From contig JAKFDI010000014.1 of NCBI GenBank assembly GCA_036676235.1, positions 76,441 to 140,440 on the forward strand: DNA of 64,000 nt, read 5' to 3'. Below the pieces are notes generated by a model. That model did no database searches and was not told where the DNA came from. It saw only the letters and a list, made by a program, of their open reading frames with translations. Positions within the stretch are counted from its first letter, which is position 1. Every line of letters begins with the position of its first letter. The DNA is from JAKFDI01 sp036676235. GTDB lineage: Bacteria > Pseudomonadota > Gammaproteobacteria > Burkholderiales > Burkholderiaceae_C. Of the stretch, positions 56,274 through 64,000 are shown piece by piece. The position numbers and the translations under genes were made by a program.

Positions 56274-58904
56274 ATGCGCCACTTCTTCGCCATCGCCGCC
56301 TTGGGCCTCTCCCTCGGCCTGTTCGCCAGCGCCGCCAAGGCACAGCAGTCGGACCGGCCGATGGGCGGCGGCATGTTCAATCCACCCGGCTACCCGAGCC
56401 TGAGTACCGCCCCGGGCAACGGGTCGCCGCCGACAAGCGGCGCCTTCGGCTCGCAGCCGGGCAATGCGATGCAGCCGGGCACGCTGTCCAACGGCCAGAT
56501 GCAGCCCCAGCGCGTGCCAGGCACCGGCACGCAGGAGGGCCAGGCCAACACCTTCGACGCACGCAGCATGCGCCGGCTGGACCGCGAGCCGCCCAAGCCG
56601 AGCGAGTTCCAGAAGTTCGTCGAACGCGCCACCGGCCGCCTGCTGCCCTTGTTCGGCTCGAAATTCTTCGACTCCGCCGCCGATCCGTTCGACGTGCTGA
56701 CCGGCGTGCCCGTCAGCGCCGACTACGTGGTGGGGCCGGGCGACGAACTCATCATCCGTGCGTGGGGCTCGCTCGATGCCGATTTCCGCGCCTTCGTCGA
56801 CCGCAACGGCCAGGTCAACCTGCCGCGCGTGGGCACATTCAACGTGGCGGGCGTGAAGGCCGTCGATCTGAACCGGCACCTGCGCGCCCAGATCGGGCGC
56901 ATGTTCACCAACTTCGAGTTGAACGTGACGCTCGGGCAGTTGCGCGCGACCAAGGTGTTCGTCGTCGGCCCGGCGCTGCGCCCCGGCGTGTACACGCTGC
57001 CGAGTCAAGCGACGATGCTCTCGGCCGTGGTCGCAGCCGGCGGCCCGTCGCCCAGCGGCTCGATGCGGCGCGTCAGCCTGCGGCGCGACGGCAAGATCAT
57101 TTCCGACCTCGACATCTACGACTTCCTGGTGCAGGGCGACAAGTCGAAGGACCTGCAGCTCATCGGCGGCGACGTGGTGGTGTTCTATCCCTCCGGGCCG
57201 CAAGTCGCGTTGAACGGCGCCATCGACACGGCCGCGATCTTCGAACTCGACTCGCCGCAGGAGCCCGTCAGCCAGGTGCTGCGCTATGCCGGCGGTGCAC
57301 CGGTGCTGGCGAATCCGAACAGTGCGCAGCTCGAACGCATCGACCCGACACAGCGGGCCGCGCGCTTCGTCGAGGAGTTTCCGCTCGACACGGCAGGGCT
57401 CGCCAAGACCTTGCGCGACGGTGACGTGCTGACCCTGCTCGCGATCTCGCCGAAGTTCGCCAACGCCGTGACCTTGCGCGGCCACGTCGCTCAGCCGCTG
57501 CGCTATCCGTACCGCCCCGGCATGCGCATCACCGACCTGATTCCGGACAAGGAAGCGCTGATCTCGCCCGACTTCTACCGCCGCAAGAACCTGCTGGTGC
57601 AGGTGATCGAGGACGACGAATACAACCGGCGACGCGACGGCGCCGGTCGCTTCACTCGCGACCAGCGCGACCAATACGGCGACAAGCGCCATGACGAGGG
57701 CCGATACGGCGACGACCGGTACCGCGACAAAACGGACGCCGAGCGCGACCGCCGATCCGCGAACGACAGCCGCTACGCCGACGGACGCGGCGACCCGAAC
57801 GCACGCGGCCTGCCCGACGAGCGCGCGAGGCGCGACGGCTTCGATCGCCGCGACGACCGGCCGCGCTCGGCCGTGGCCGAACTTGATCGCGACATCGCGC
57901 GCGACACGCTCAACCGCCGCACGCCGATGCCGCTGTTCGATGAGCTGAACTGGGATTACGCCGTCATCGAGCGTCTGAACCGCGACGAGCTGCGCACGCA
58001 GATCATTCCGTTCAACCTCGGCCGCGCGGTGCTGCAGGGCGATCCCTCGCAGAACCTCGAACTGCAGCCGGGCGACGTGGTGACCGTCTACAGCCAGAAG
58101 GACGTGCGCGTGCCCGTGGCGCGGCAGACCCGGCTGGTGGCGCTGGAAGGCGAAGTGTCCGCACCCGGCGTGTACCAGTTGGAAGCCGGTGAAACGCTTC
58201 GCAGCCTGATCCAGCGCGCCGGCGGATTGACGCCGCAGGCCTATGCCTACGGCCTGGAATTCAGCCGCGAAGAAACACGCCGGCGCCAGCGCGAGAACCT
58301 GGCCGCGGCGTTGACGCGGCTCGAATCGCTGTCGGCCACGCAGGCCGCACGCGACGCCGCCAACCGGCGCGACGACGGCCGCAGCGCCGACGTGAGCAAT
58401 GCCGCCACGCAGGCGCAGATTGCGCGTCTGGCACGGCTGCAGCCGAATGGCCGCATCGCGCTCGAGCTGAACCCGGAAACCGACACCGTGGCCGAGCTGC
58501 CGGAGCTGCCGCTGGAACACGGCGACCGCATCAGCGTGCCGGCACGACCGGGCTTCGTGACGGTGGCCGGTGCCGTGGTCAACACCAACGCCTTCCTGTG
58601 GAAGCCGGGCCGCACGGCCGGCGACTATGTACGCCTGGCGGGCCTGGACGAAGCCGCAGAACCCGACAACATGTTCATCCTGCGCGCCGACGGCACGGTG
58701 ACCCATGCCAACGACAGCCGCGGGTTCTTCGGCTACGGCGGCATCGACTCGCAGACCATGCAGCCGGGCGATGCGGTGATCGTGCCGAACCAGCTCGACT
58801 ACGAGACCTGGGGCCGCGCGCTGGTGCGCAACCTGAAGGACTACTCGCAGATCTTTTCGCAGTTCGGCCTCGGCATCGCGGCGATCAACTCGCTCAAGGA
58901 CTGA
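56274..58904 (+). CDS. SLBB/polysaccharide export outer-membrane protein
   Basis: 876 residues. A signal peptide (RHFFAIAALGLSLGLFASAAKA) is followed by a Gly/Pro/Gln-rich linker to about 110. A Poly_export domain follows (about 150-230: YVVGPGDELIIRAWGSLDADF...VDRNGQVNLPRVG), then several SLBB modules. An unusual insert at about 447-548 is built of Asp/Arg/Tyr-rich sequence with no fold recognised. The end has NTNAFLWKPGRTAGDYVRLAG. It resembles Wza-like exporters for capsule or exopolysaccharide. It is 12 bases before a Wzz-type gene, and no glycosyltransferase is near. Confidence 0.88.
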   Translation: MRHFFAIAALGLSLGLFASAAKAQQSDRPMGGGMFNPPGYPSLSTAPGNGSPPTSGAFGSQPGNAMQPGTLSNGQMQPQRVPGTGTQEGQANTFDARSMRRLDREPPKPSEFQKFVERATGRLLPLFGSKFFDSAADPFDVLTGVPVSADYVVGPGDELIIRAWGSLDADFRAFVDRNGQVNLPRVGTFNVAGVKAVDLNRHLRAQIGRMFTNFELNVTLGQLRATKVFVVGPALRPGVYTLPSQATMLSAVVAAGGPSPSGSMRRVSLRRDGKIISDLDIYDFLVQGDKSKDLQLIGGDVVVFYPSGPQVALNGAIDTAAIFELDSPQEPVSQVLRYAGGAPVLANPNSAQLERIDPTQRAARFVEEFPLDTAGLAKTLRDGDVLTLLAISPKFANAVTLRGHVAQPLRYPYRPGMRITDLIPDKEALISPDFYRRKNLLVQVIEDDEYNRRRDGAGRFTRDQRDQYGDKRHDEGRYGDDRYRDKTDAERDRRSANDSRYADGRGDPNARGLPDERARRDGFDRRDDRPRSAVAELDRDIARDTLNRRTPMPLFDELNWDYAVIERLNRDELRTQIIPFNLGRAVLQGDPSQNLELQPGDVVTVYSQKDVRVPVARQTRLVALEGEVSAPGVYQLEAGETLRSLIQRAGGLTPQAYAYGLEFSREETRRRQRENLAAALTRLESLSATQAARDAANRRDDGRSADVSNAATQAQIARLARLQPNGRIALELNPETDTVAELPELPLEHGDRISVPARPGFVTVAGAVVNTNAFLWKPGRTAGDYVRLAGLDEAAEPDNMFILRADGTVTHANDSRGFFGYGGIDSQTMQPGDAVIVPNQLDYETWGRALVRNLKDYSQIFSQFGLGIAAINSLKD

Positions 58905-58916
58905 TCGGACGCCGAC

Positions 58917-60152
58917 ATGAAATCCTCCGAGATGAACGCTGCGCCTACAGCCGACGAGTACGAAGACGACGGCCCCGAGGTCGGGCTGCTGGATCTGCTG
59001 ACCTGGATCGGCGAGGGCAAGCGGCTGGTGGCCGCAGTGACGCTGGTCGCGACCCTCGCGGCCACCGCCATCGCCTTCACGCTGCCCAAGGTCTACACCG
59101 CGCGCACGGCGCTGCTGCCGCCCGGCTCGCAGCAGCAGGGCGCAGGTGCCGCAGCGATGGCGGCGCTGGGCTCGCTGGGCGGCTTGGCGGGTCTGAGCGG
59201 ACTGGCCGCCAAGTCGCCCGACGAGCTCTACATCTCGCTGCTGAAGACCGACAGCATCGGGCGTGCGCTGGATGAACGTTTCGATCTGCAGGCCCGCTAC
59301 GAGGTGGAGACCTTCGAGGCGCTGCGCAAAACGCTGCCGAACTACGTGCGCGTCACGGCCGAGAAGAAGAGCGGCGTCATCAACCTGGAAGTCGATGACG
59401 CAGACCCGCAGTTCGCCGCCGATCTGGCCAACGCCCACGTCGAGGAGCTGACGCACATCCTGGACCGGCTGGCCGTGTCGGAAGCCCAGCAGCGCCGCGT
59501 GTTCTTCGACAAGCAGTTGAATGAGACGAAGGAGCAACTGATCAAGGCGGAGCAGGATCTGCGCCGCGTGCAGGAGAAGTCGGGCCTGATCGTGCTCGAC
59601 AAGCAGGCCGAGGCGCTGATCATCGGTGCGGCACAGATCCGCGCGCTGATCGCCGAGCGTGAAGTGCAGTTGAAAGTGATGCGCACCTCGGCCACCGAGC
59701 AGAACCCGATGGTGATCCGCCTCAACTCGGAGCTGCGCGCGCTGCGCAGCGAGTTGGCACGCATGGAGTCGACCGAAGGCGGCTCGCCGGGCAGCGCCGT
59801 CGACCTGCCGGTGGGACGCATCCCCGAGGCGGCCATCGACTACGTGCGTGCCGCCCGCGAGGTGAAGATCCAGGAGGCGATTCTCGAAACGATGATCCGC
59901 CAGCTCGAAGCCGCCAAGCTCGACGAAGCCAAGGAAGGCGCGACCTTGCAGCAGATCGACAAGGCCGTGCCGCCCGACTACAAGTCCAAGCCCTCGCGCG
60001 CGCTCATCATGCTGGCCGGTTTGCTGCTGGGGCTGCTCGGCTCCAGCCTGTGGGTGGTGTGGCGCGGTTACTCGCGCCTGGTGCGCGAGCAGGACCCGAA
60101 CGCCGAAGCGGCGTGGCAGGCGATGGCACGCGCCTGGCGCTGGAAGAGCTAA
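58917..60152 (+). CDS. Wzz/chain-length determinant family protein
   Basis: 411 residues. The cytoplasmic N-terminus (DDGPEVGLLDLLTWIGEGKR) is followed by a first membrane helix (about 36-56), a long periplasmic part with coiled coil (NETKEQLIKAEQDLRRVQEKSG), and a C-terminal helix with the proline-rich lead-in typical of the family (AVPPDYKSKPSRALIMLAGLLLGLLGSSLWVV). There is no BY-kinase domain. It regulates polysaccharide chain length or couples export. It forms a two-gene unit with the SLBB protein upstream. Confidence 0.9.
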   Translation: MKSSEMNAAPTADEYEDDGPEVGLLDLLTWIGEGKRLVAAVTLVATLAATAIAFTLPKVYTARTALLPPGSQQQGAGAAAMAALGSLGGLAGLSGLAAKSPDELYISLLKTDSIGRALDERFDLQARYEVETFEALRKTLPNYVRVTAEKKSGVINLEVDDADPQFAADLANAHVEELTHILDRLAVSEAQQRRVFFDKQLNETKEQLIKAEQDLRRVQEKSGLIVLDKQAEALIIGAAQIRALIAEREVQLKVMRTSATEQNPMVIRLNSELRALRSELARMESTEGGSPGSAVDLPVGRIPEAAIDYVRAAREVKIQEAILETMIRQLEAAKLDEAKEGATLQQIDKAVPPDYKSKPSRALIMLAGLLLGLLGSSLWVVWRGYSRLVREQDPNAEAAWQAMARAWRWKS

Positions 60153-60172
60153 GGCAAGAGAGCATTCCCGAG

Positions 60173-60252
60173 CGAACGCCGCGGATCCGGCTTTGCCGGT
60201 CCGCTGGCGTTGCCCCCTTGAAGGGGGCGCGCGAAGCGCGTAGGGGGTGGGT
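60173..60252. repeat. three-hairpin element, copy 6 (3' of the dehydratase)
   Basis: GGATCCGGC/GCCGGTCC hairpin, CCCCC-TTGAA-GGGGG, CGCGC-GAA-GCGCG and GGGGGTGGG, ending at the stop codon of the minus-strand dehydratase and convergent with the Wzz gene. The second stem is the same as in copy 1. Confidence 0.85.
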
Positions 60253-61221
60253 TCAATCCCCGCTCAGCACCTCGGCGAACACCTCGCTGTCCACGTTGCC
60301 GCCGGTCAGCGCGAGGCCGATGCACCCGCCGGCCCGGCGTTCCTTCTGCGCGAGCGCCGCAGCCAACGCGGCAGCGCCGGCGCCTTCGGCGACGTTGTGC
60401 GTGTCACGAAACAGCGCCCGCATCGCGGCCGCCACTTCGGCGTCGCTGACCGCCACGACGTCGTCCACTTCGCGGCAGATCATCTCCAGCGCCTCGCCGT
60501 CGGGCACGCGGCAGGCCATGCCGTCAGCGAGCACCGTGGTGACCGGCGCCTCGATCGCGCGGCCGGCACGGAACGACTGCTGGTACGCGGTGGCATGGGC
60601 CGACACCACGCCGACGATGCGGCTGCGCACGCCGGTGTGGCGGCGCGCGGCAATGCAGGCGCAGATGCCTGAACCTTGCCCGATCGGCACGAACACCACC
60701 TCGGGCTGCACCGCGATGAAGAACTCCACCCAATAGGTTGCCACGCCTCGCACCAGATCGCGGTGAAAGGACGGCACCATGTGCAGGCCGCGCTCGCGCG
60801 CCAGCACCGCCGCATGTTCGCGCGCCGCCTGGAAATCGTCGCCATGTTCGACCAGCTCGACGCCGAGCGCCCGCATGGCCGCGTTCTTCTCCACAGAATT
60901 GCCGCACGGCACGACGATGGTCGCGGCCAGCCCGTGCCGGCGCGCGGCGAAGCCGACCGACTGGCCGTGGTTGCCGCGCGTGGCGCTGATCACGCCCGTG
61001 CATTGCGGCTCACGCTGGCGCAAGCCTTCGAAGTAGGTCAACCCGCCGCGCAGCTTGAAGGCGCCGGCCGGCGTGTGGTTCTCGTGCTTCACCCACACCT
61101 CGGCGCCGAGCCGCTCGTCGAGCAGCGGCCAGCGTTGCTGCGGCGTCGGGGCGAACACGGCGTGCACGCTGCGCTGGGCCGATTCGAGGTCTTCGCGGGT
61201 GAACTGCATGGTCGGTTCCAT
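60253..61221 (-). CDS. threonine/serine dehydratase family PLP enzyme
   Basis: 322 residues of fold type II. The PLP lysine is Lys56 in NHTPAGAFKLRGG, the Asn loop is SATRGNHGQSVGFAARRHG, and VPIGQGSGICA is the phosphate-binding stretch. No regulatory ACT domain follows, so it is a catabolic or broad-specificity dehydratase rather than IlvA. An internal ATG at 61209 is an alternative start; neither has a strong ribosome site. It is seven bases after the VOC gene and is the last gene of a four-gene minus-strand operon. Confidence 0.88.
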   Translation of the reverse strand: MEPTMQFTREDLESAQRSVHAVFAPTPQQRWPLLDERLGAEVWVKHENHTPAGAFKLRGGLTYFEGLRQREPQCTGVISATRGNHGQSVGFAARRHGLAATIVVPCGNSVEKNAAMRALGVELVEHGDDFQAAREHAAVLARERGLHMVPSFHRDLVRGVATYWVEFFIAVQPEVVFVPIGQGSGICACIAARRHTGVRSRIVGVVSAHATAYQQSFRAGRAIEAPVTTVLADGMACRVPDGEALEMICREVDDVVAVSDAEVAAAMRALFRDTHNVAEGAGAAALAAALAQKERRAGGCIGLALTGGNVDSEVFAEVLSGD

Positions 61222-61228
61222 CAACGAA

Positions 61229-61885
61229 TCAAGACGACGGCGCATCGAGCGTGACGCGGCCGTTCGGGCTGTCGAATACCGCTCGCAGAGGCGGCGCGTC
61301 GCGGCGGCGCTGGACGTTGCGCGGCGCGAGCGCCGCCCAGGTTGCGTCATCGAGTCCAGCCGCCTCGAGCGCCGCGAGCGTCAGTTGCGGCGTGTCCATC
61401 GCGTCCACCGGATGCGGCCCTTTCCATTCGATCAAGGCCGGCAGCGCACCCGCCGCCAGACGCACACCGTCGACGCGCACGCTGATGCGCCAGCGCAGCA
61501 GGCCGGTGGCCGAAGCGCGTTCGGCGCCGACGATCTCGCCGACGTCCGCACCCGCCTTCCGCAGCCGTGCGGCCACATCGTCGATCGCCGCGCAGCGCGC
61601 GACCCAGTGCACCAGCCGCGGCCCGGCCGCGAGCGCTTGCTGCATCGCCGGCGCATCGAGGTCGAACCAGCGCACGCGCTGCGGCGCCGGCGCGTCCGGA
61701 TCGATGGCGATGATCTCCAGATAGGCGCCCGCACCCAGCGGCAGCAGCCGGTTGTGTGTGCTCATCAACGGGTGGCGGCCACCCGCGCCCGGCGCGACGC
61801 CGAACGTGGCTTCGCACCACGCCGCGCCTTCGTCCAGCGTGCGCGCGGCAACGACGAGATGGTCGAGTTCGACGCCCGCGTTCAC
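61229..61885 (-). CDS. glyoxalase-like VOC family protein
   Basis: 218 residues from a GTG at 61885 that overlaps the PhzF stop (GTGA). The N-terminal ELDHLVVAARTLDEGAAWCEATFGVAPGAGGRHPLMSTHNRLLPLGAGAYLEII is the start of the Glyoxalase_3-like family. This form is usually uncharacterised and annotated as a glyoxalase-like domain. No substrate is claimed. Third gene of the operon. Confidence 0.82.
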   Translation of the reverse strand: MNAGVELDHLVVAARTLDEGAAWCEATFGVAPGAGGRHPLMSTHNRLLPLGAGAYLEIIAIDPDAPAPQRVRWFDLDAPAMQQALAAGPRLVHWVARCAAIDDVAARLRKAGADVGEIVGAERASATGLLRWRISVRVDGVRLAAGALPALIEWKGPHPVDAMDTPQLTLAALEAAGLDDATWAALAPRNVQRRRDAPPLRAVFDSPNGRVTLDAPSS

Positions 61886-62718
61886 AGCGTCACCGTGCCG
61901 CGAATGCAGCTCACGCTCGCACCGCCCACCCACACCTCGCCCTCGGCGCTGTCGATGTGCACGCGCCCTGCACGCCCGAGCCGCGCGCCTTGCGACGCCA
62001 CGTAGCGCGGCGGCGCGAGGCCTTCGCCGATCAGCCATTGCGCGAGGCTCGCGTTGAGGCTGCCGGTGACCGGGTCTTCGGGGATGCCGATGGGCGCCGC
62101 GAACGCGCGCACCTCGAACGCGCATTCGTGACCGGCCGGATACGCGCCGATCACGCCGATCTTCGCGAGCGATTTCAGCGCCGCATGGTCGGGCTCGAGG
62201 GCCAGCACCGTTGCCGCATCGGCGAGCCGCAGCGCCAGCCACTGCGGGCCGTTGTCGAGCCAGCGGGCGGCGAGCACCTGGTCGGCGCGCAAGCCGAACG
62301 CCACCAGCACCCTCGACAGCAACCCGGCCTCGACCTCGCTCGCTCGCATCGGCGGCGCGGCGAATGCGAGGCGTGCCCCATCACGGCGAATGCGCACCAG
62401 CCCCACGCCGCATTGTTGCGTCACTTCATCTGCCTGCTGCGCCACGCCGCCCTGCGCCAGCCACGCATGGCAACTGCCCAGCGTCGGATGGCCGGCGAAC
62501 GGCAGCTCTCCACCCGGCGTGAAGATGCGCACGCGGTAGTCGGCACCCGACTCCGTCGGCCGCAGCAGGAAAGTGGTTTCCGACAGATTGGTCCAACGCG
62601 CAAAGTCCTGCATCTGCGCCTCGTTCAAGCCATCGGCTTCATGAACGACGGCCAGCGGATTGCCGCGCAGCGGCACGTCGGTGAAGACATCGACCTGGGT
62701 GAACGCATGCGTGCTCAC
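61882..62718 (-). CDS. PhzF family phenazine biosynthesis-like isomerase
   Basis: 278 residues from a GTG at 62718 that overlaps the upstream stop by four bases. The PhzF fold shows VDVFTDVPLRGNPLAVV, the catalytic Glu in NLSETTFLL, LPFAGHPTLGSCHAW, and PEDPVTGSLNASLAQWL. True PhzF isomerises a dihydrohydroxyanthranilate, but most relatives outside phenazine clusters have other unknown isomerase roles, and no phenazine genes are present. Second gene of the operon. Confidence 0.9.
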   Translation of the reverse strand: MSTHAFTQVDVFTDVPLRGNPLAVVHEADGLNEAQMQDFARWTNLSETTFLLRPTESGADYRVRIFTPGGELPFAGHPTLGSCHAWLAQGGVAQQADEVTQQCGVGLVRIRRDGARLAFAAPPMRASEVEAGLLSRVLVAFGLRADQVLAARWLDNGPQWLALRLADAATVLALEPDHAALKSLAKIGVIGAYPAGHECAFEVRAFAAPIGIPEDPVTGSLNASLAQWLIGEGLAPPRYVASQGARLGRAGRVHIDSAEGEVWVGGASVSCIRGTVTL

Positions 62719-63881
62719 AGCGACTCCTTCAATGCGGCCGCCATCGCCGCGATGCCTTCGGCAATGCGCGCCGGCGGCACAGTCACGAACGACAGCCGCA
62801 GCGTGTTCGCCTTCGGCGCATCGGCAAAGAAGGCCGCACCGGGCACGAACGCCACACCGCGCGCCACGGCTTTGGGCAGCAGCGCCAGCGTGTCGACACC
62901 CACCGGCAGTTCGAGCCAGAAGAACATGCCGCCGCGCGGCACGATCCAGTGGCAGCCGCGCGGCATGTGCGCCTCGAGCGCCTGCTGCATGGCATCGCGC
63001 TGCGTCTTGTAGCGCGCACGGATCGTCGGCACGTGATCGCGCAGAAAGCCGTTGCGGATCACCTCGTGCACTAGCCGCTGATTGAAGCCGGGCGTGTGCA
63101 GGTCGGCCGCCTGCTTGGCCTGCAGCAGCTTCCCGAACAGCGGCTTGGGCGCGGCGACGTAGCCCAGTCGCAGCCCCGGCGCCAGCACCTTGGAGAACGA
63201 GCCGAGGTAGAGCACGCCCTCGGGCCAGCGCGAGGCCAGCGGCGCGGGCGGCGGCTCGTCGAACCACAGCTCGCCGTAGGGGTTGTCTTCGACAATGGGC
63301 AGGCCGATGTCGGCGGCGCGCGCCACCAGCGCATCCCGCCGCGCCGTGCTGATGCAGCGCCCGCTCGGGTTCTGGAAGTTGGGCAGTGCGTAGAGAAACT
63401 GTGCGCCGCGCGCCGCATCCAGCGCCTCGGGCAGCGGCCCGTCGTCGTCGCAGGCCACCGACACGAATTCGGGCTCATAGGGCGCGAAGGCCTGCAGCGC
63501 GCCGAGGTAGGTGGGCGACTCCACCGCGACGCGGCTGCCGCTGTCGATCAGCACCTTGCCCGCGAGATCGAGTCCCTGCTGCGAGCCGGTGGTGATGAGC
63601 ACCTGCGATGCGTCGACCGCAATGCCCTGCCCGGCGAGTTCCTGCGCCACCCACTCGCGCAGTGGTCCGTAGCCTTCGCTCGCTGCGTACTGCAGCGCCT
63701 CGTGCGGCGTGTCGCGCAGCACGCGCTCGCTGGCTTCGCGCATCGCCTCGATGGGAAAGCTGTCGGGCGACGGCAGCCCGCCGGCCAGCGAGATGGTGCC
63801 GGGCCGCTCGGCCAGCTTCAGGATCTCGCGAATGATGGACGGGTTCATGCGCTCGGCGCGGCGCGACGGCTTGAAAGTCAT
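62715..63881 (-). CDS. PLP-dependent aminotransferase, 2-aminoadipate/MocR-like
   Basis: 388 residues. Family landmarks are ISLAGGLPSPDSFP, YAASEGYGPLREWVAQEL, TTGSQQGLDLAGKV, PNFQNPSGRCIS and the PLP lysine Lys231 in GSFSKVLAPGLRLGY. There is no GntR DNA-binding domain, so it is an enzyme and not a MocR regulator. It resembles 2-aminoadipate and kynurenine-type aminotransferases. First gene of a four-gene operon (aminotransferase, PhzF, VOC, dehydratase). Confidence 0.9.
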   Translation of the reverse strand: MTFKPSRRAERMNPSIIREILKLAERPGTISLAGGLPSPDSFPIEAMREASERVLRDTPHEALQYAASEGYGPLREWVAQELAGQGIAVDASQVLITTGSQQGLDLAGKVLIDSGSRVAVESPTYLGALQAFAPYEPEFVSVACDDDGPLPEALDAARGAQFLYALPNFQNPSGRCISTARRDALVARAADIGLPIVEDNPYGELWFDEPPPAPLASRWPEGVLYLGSFSKVLAPGLRLGYVAAPKPLFGKLLQAKQAADLHTPGFNQRLVHEVIRNGFLRDHVPTIRARYKTQRDAMQQALEAHMPRGCHWIVPRGGMFFWLELPVGVDTLALLPKAVARGVAFVPGAAFFADAPKANTLRLSFVTVPPARIAEGIAAMAAALKESL

Positions 63882-63911
63882 GTGTGCCCCTCGTCCGATG
63901 GGTACATCGGC

Positions 63912-63982
63912 CGGTCTTGCAGACCGCGCTGGGCCAGGAGGCCCAGCCCTTCGCCAGGCGCGAACAGTCCACTGGACTGTTC
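63912..63982. repeat. three consecutive palindromes at the window edge
   Basis: CGGTCT-TGC-AGACCG (63912-63926), CTGGGCC-AGGA-GGCCCAG (63929-63946) and GAACAGTCCA-C-TGGACTGTTC (63962-63982) follow each other upstream of the aminotransferase. All three stems are perfect. The last is close to a fully palindromic 21-mer. No gene is supported in 63882-64000. Confidence 0.75.
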
Positions 63983-64000
63983 ACGTCCGGGCTCAGCCCC

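Noticed and set aside
56250..59537. Very long open frame on the minus strand opposite the SLBB and Wzz genes
   Set aside because: It mirrors the codon pattern of the plus-strand genes in high-GC DNA and its translation is rich in Arg/His/Gln/Val with no family features.
61882..62718. Phenazine biosynthesis locus suggested by the PhzF-like gene
   Set aside because: No phzA, B, C, D, E or G relatives are in the region, and PhzF-like proteins are widespread outside phenazine producers.

Overview
The window is about 64 kb of high-GC, densely coded chromosomal DNA from a Gram-negative bacterium, most likely a betaproteobacterium of the order Burkholderiales. That is inferred from the atpIBEFHAGDC operon, the gene families with their overlapping starts, and the intergenic palindromic repeats, which I recognise from Comamonadaceae/Rubrivivax-type genomes. 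I saw no tRNA, rRNA, insertion sequence, CRISPR array or phage gene.

Layout, left to right. (1) 1-5709: the end of an aromatic aminotransferase, a VOC protein, a gspA/gspB (exeAB) pair, and an SDR-aldehyde dehydrogenase pair. (2) 5978-12840: a complete peptide-type ABC importer (two permeases, two ATPases, binding protein) followed by an amidase. (3) 12844-19598: GST, DoxX, pirin, a YhhN-family membrane protein, a small lipoprotein, a Rep-type helicase and an AEC transporter. (4) 19701-22089: ahpC-ahpF with an OxyR-like site. (5) 22328-26867: priA, an unusual low-GC intergenic region, hemE and cysK. (6) 26881-32823: the creB regulator and creC sensor, separated by a large soluble hybrid kinase and rnk. 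(7) 32950-37679: a compact dedicated exosortase system, consisting of a VIT/vWA protein with a PEP-CTERM-like tail, an exosortase, an EpsI-like exported protein and a GT51 transglycosylase. (8) 37690-43873: a Rossmann protein, then lemA, two TPM-domain genes, a DUF3617-like protein, a TIR-CHASE2 membrane protein and a FecR-domain lipoprotein. (9) 43983-51309: the ATP synthase operon on the minus strand with a recognisable promoter. (10) 51351-55920: an aldolase, aldose epimerase and SMP-30 lactonase cluster, a GNAT protein, and divergent cytochrome b and cytochrome c' genes. (11) 56274-60152: an SLBB export protein and a Wzz protein. (12) 60253-63881: a four-gene amino-acid enzyme operon.

Three things stand out. 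First, a three-hairpin intergenic element occurs six times, each time immediately 3' of a stop codon and in the same orientation; its second stem changes between copies while staying paired. Second, the exosortase cluster is compact and carries its own apparent substrate. Third, a TIR domain is fused to a CHASE2 sensor and translationally coupled to a FecR lipoprotein.
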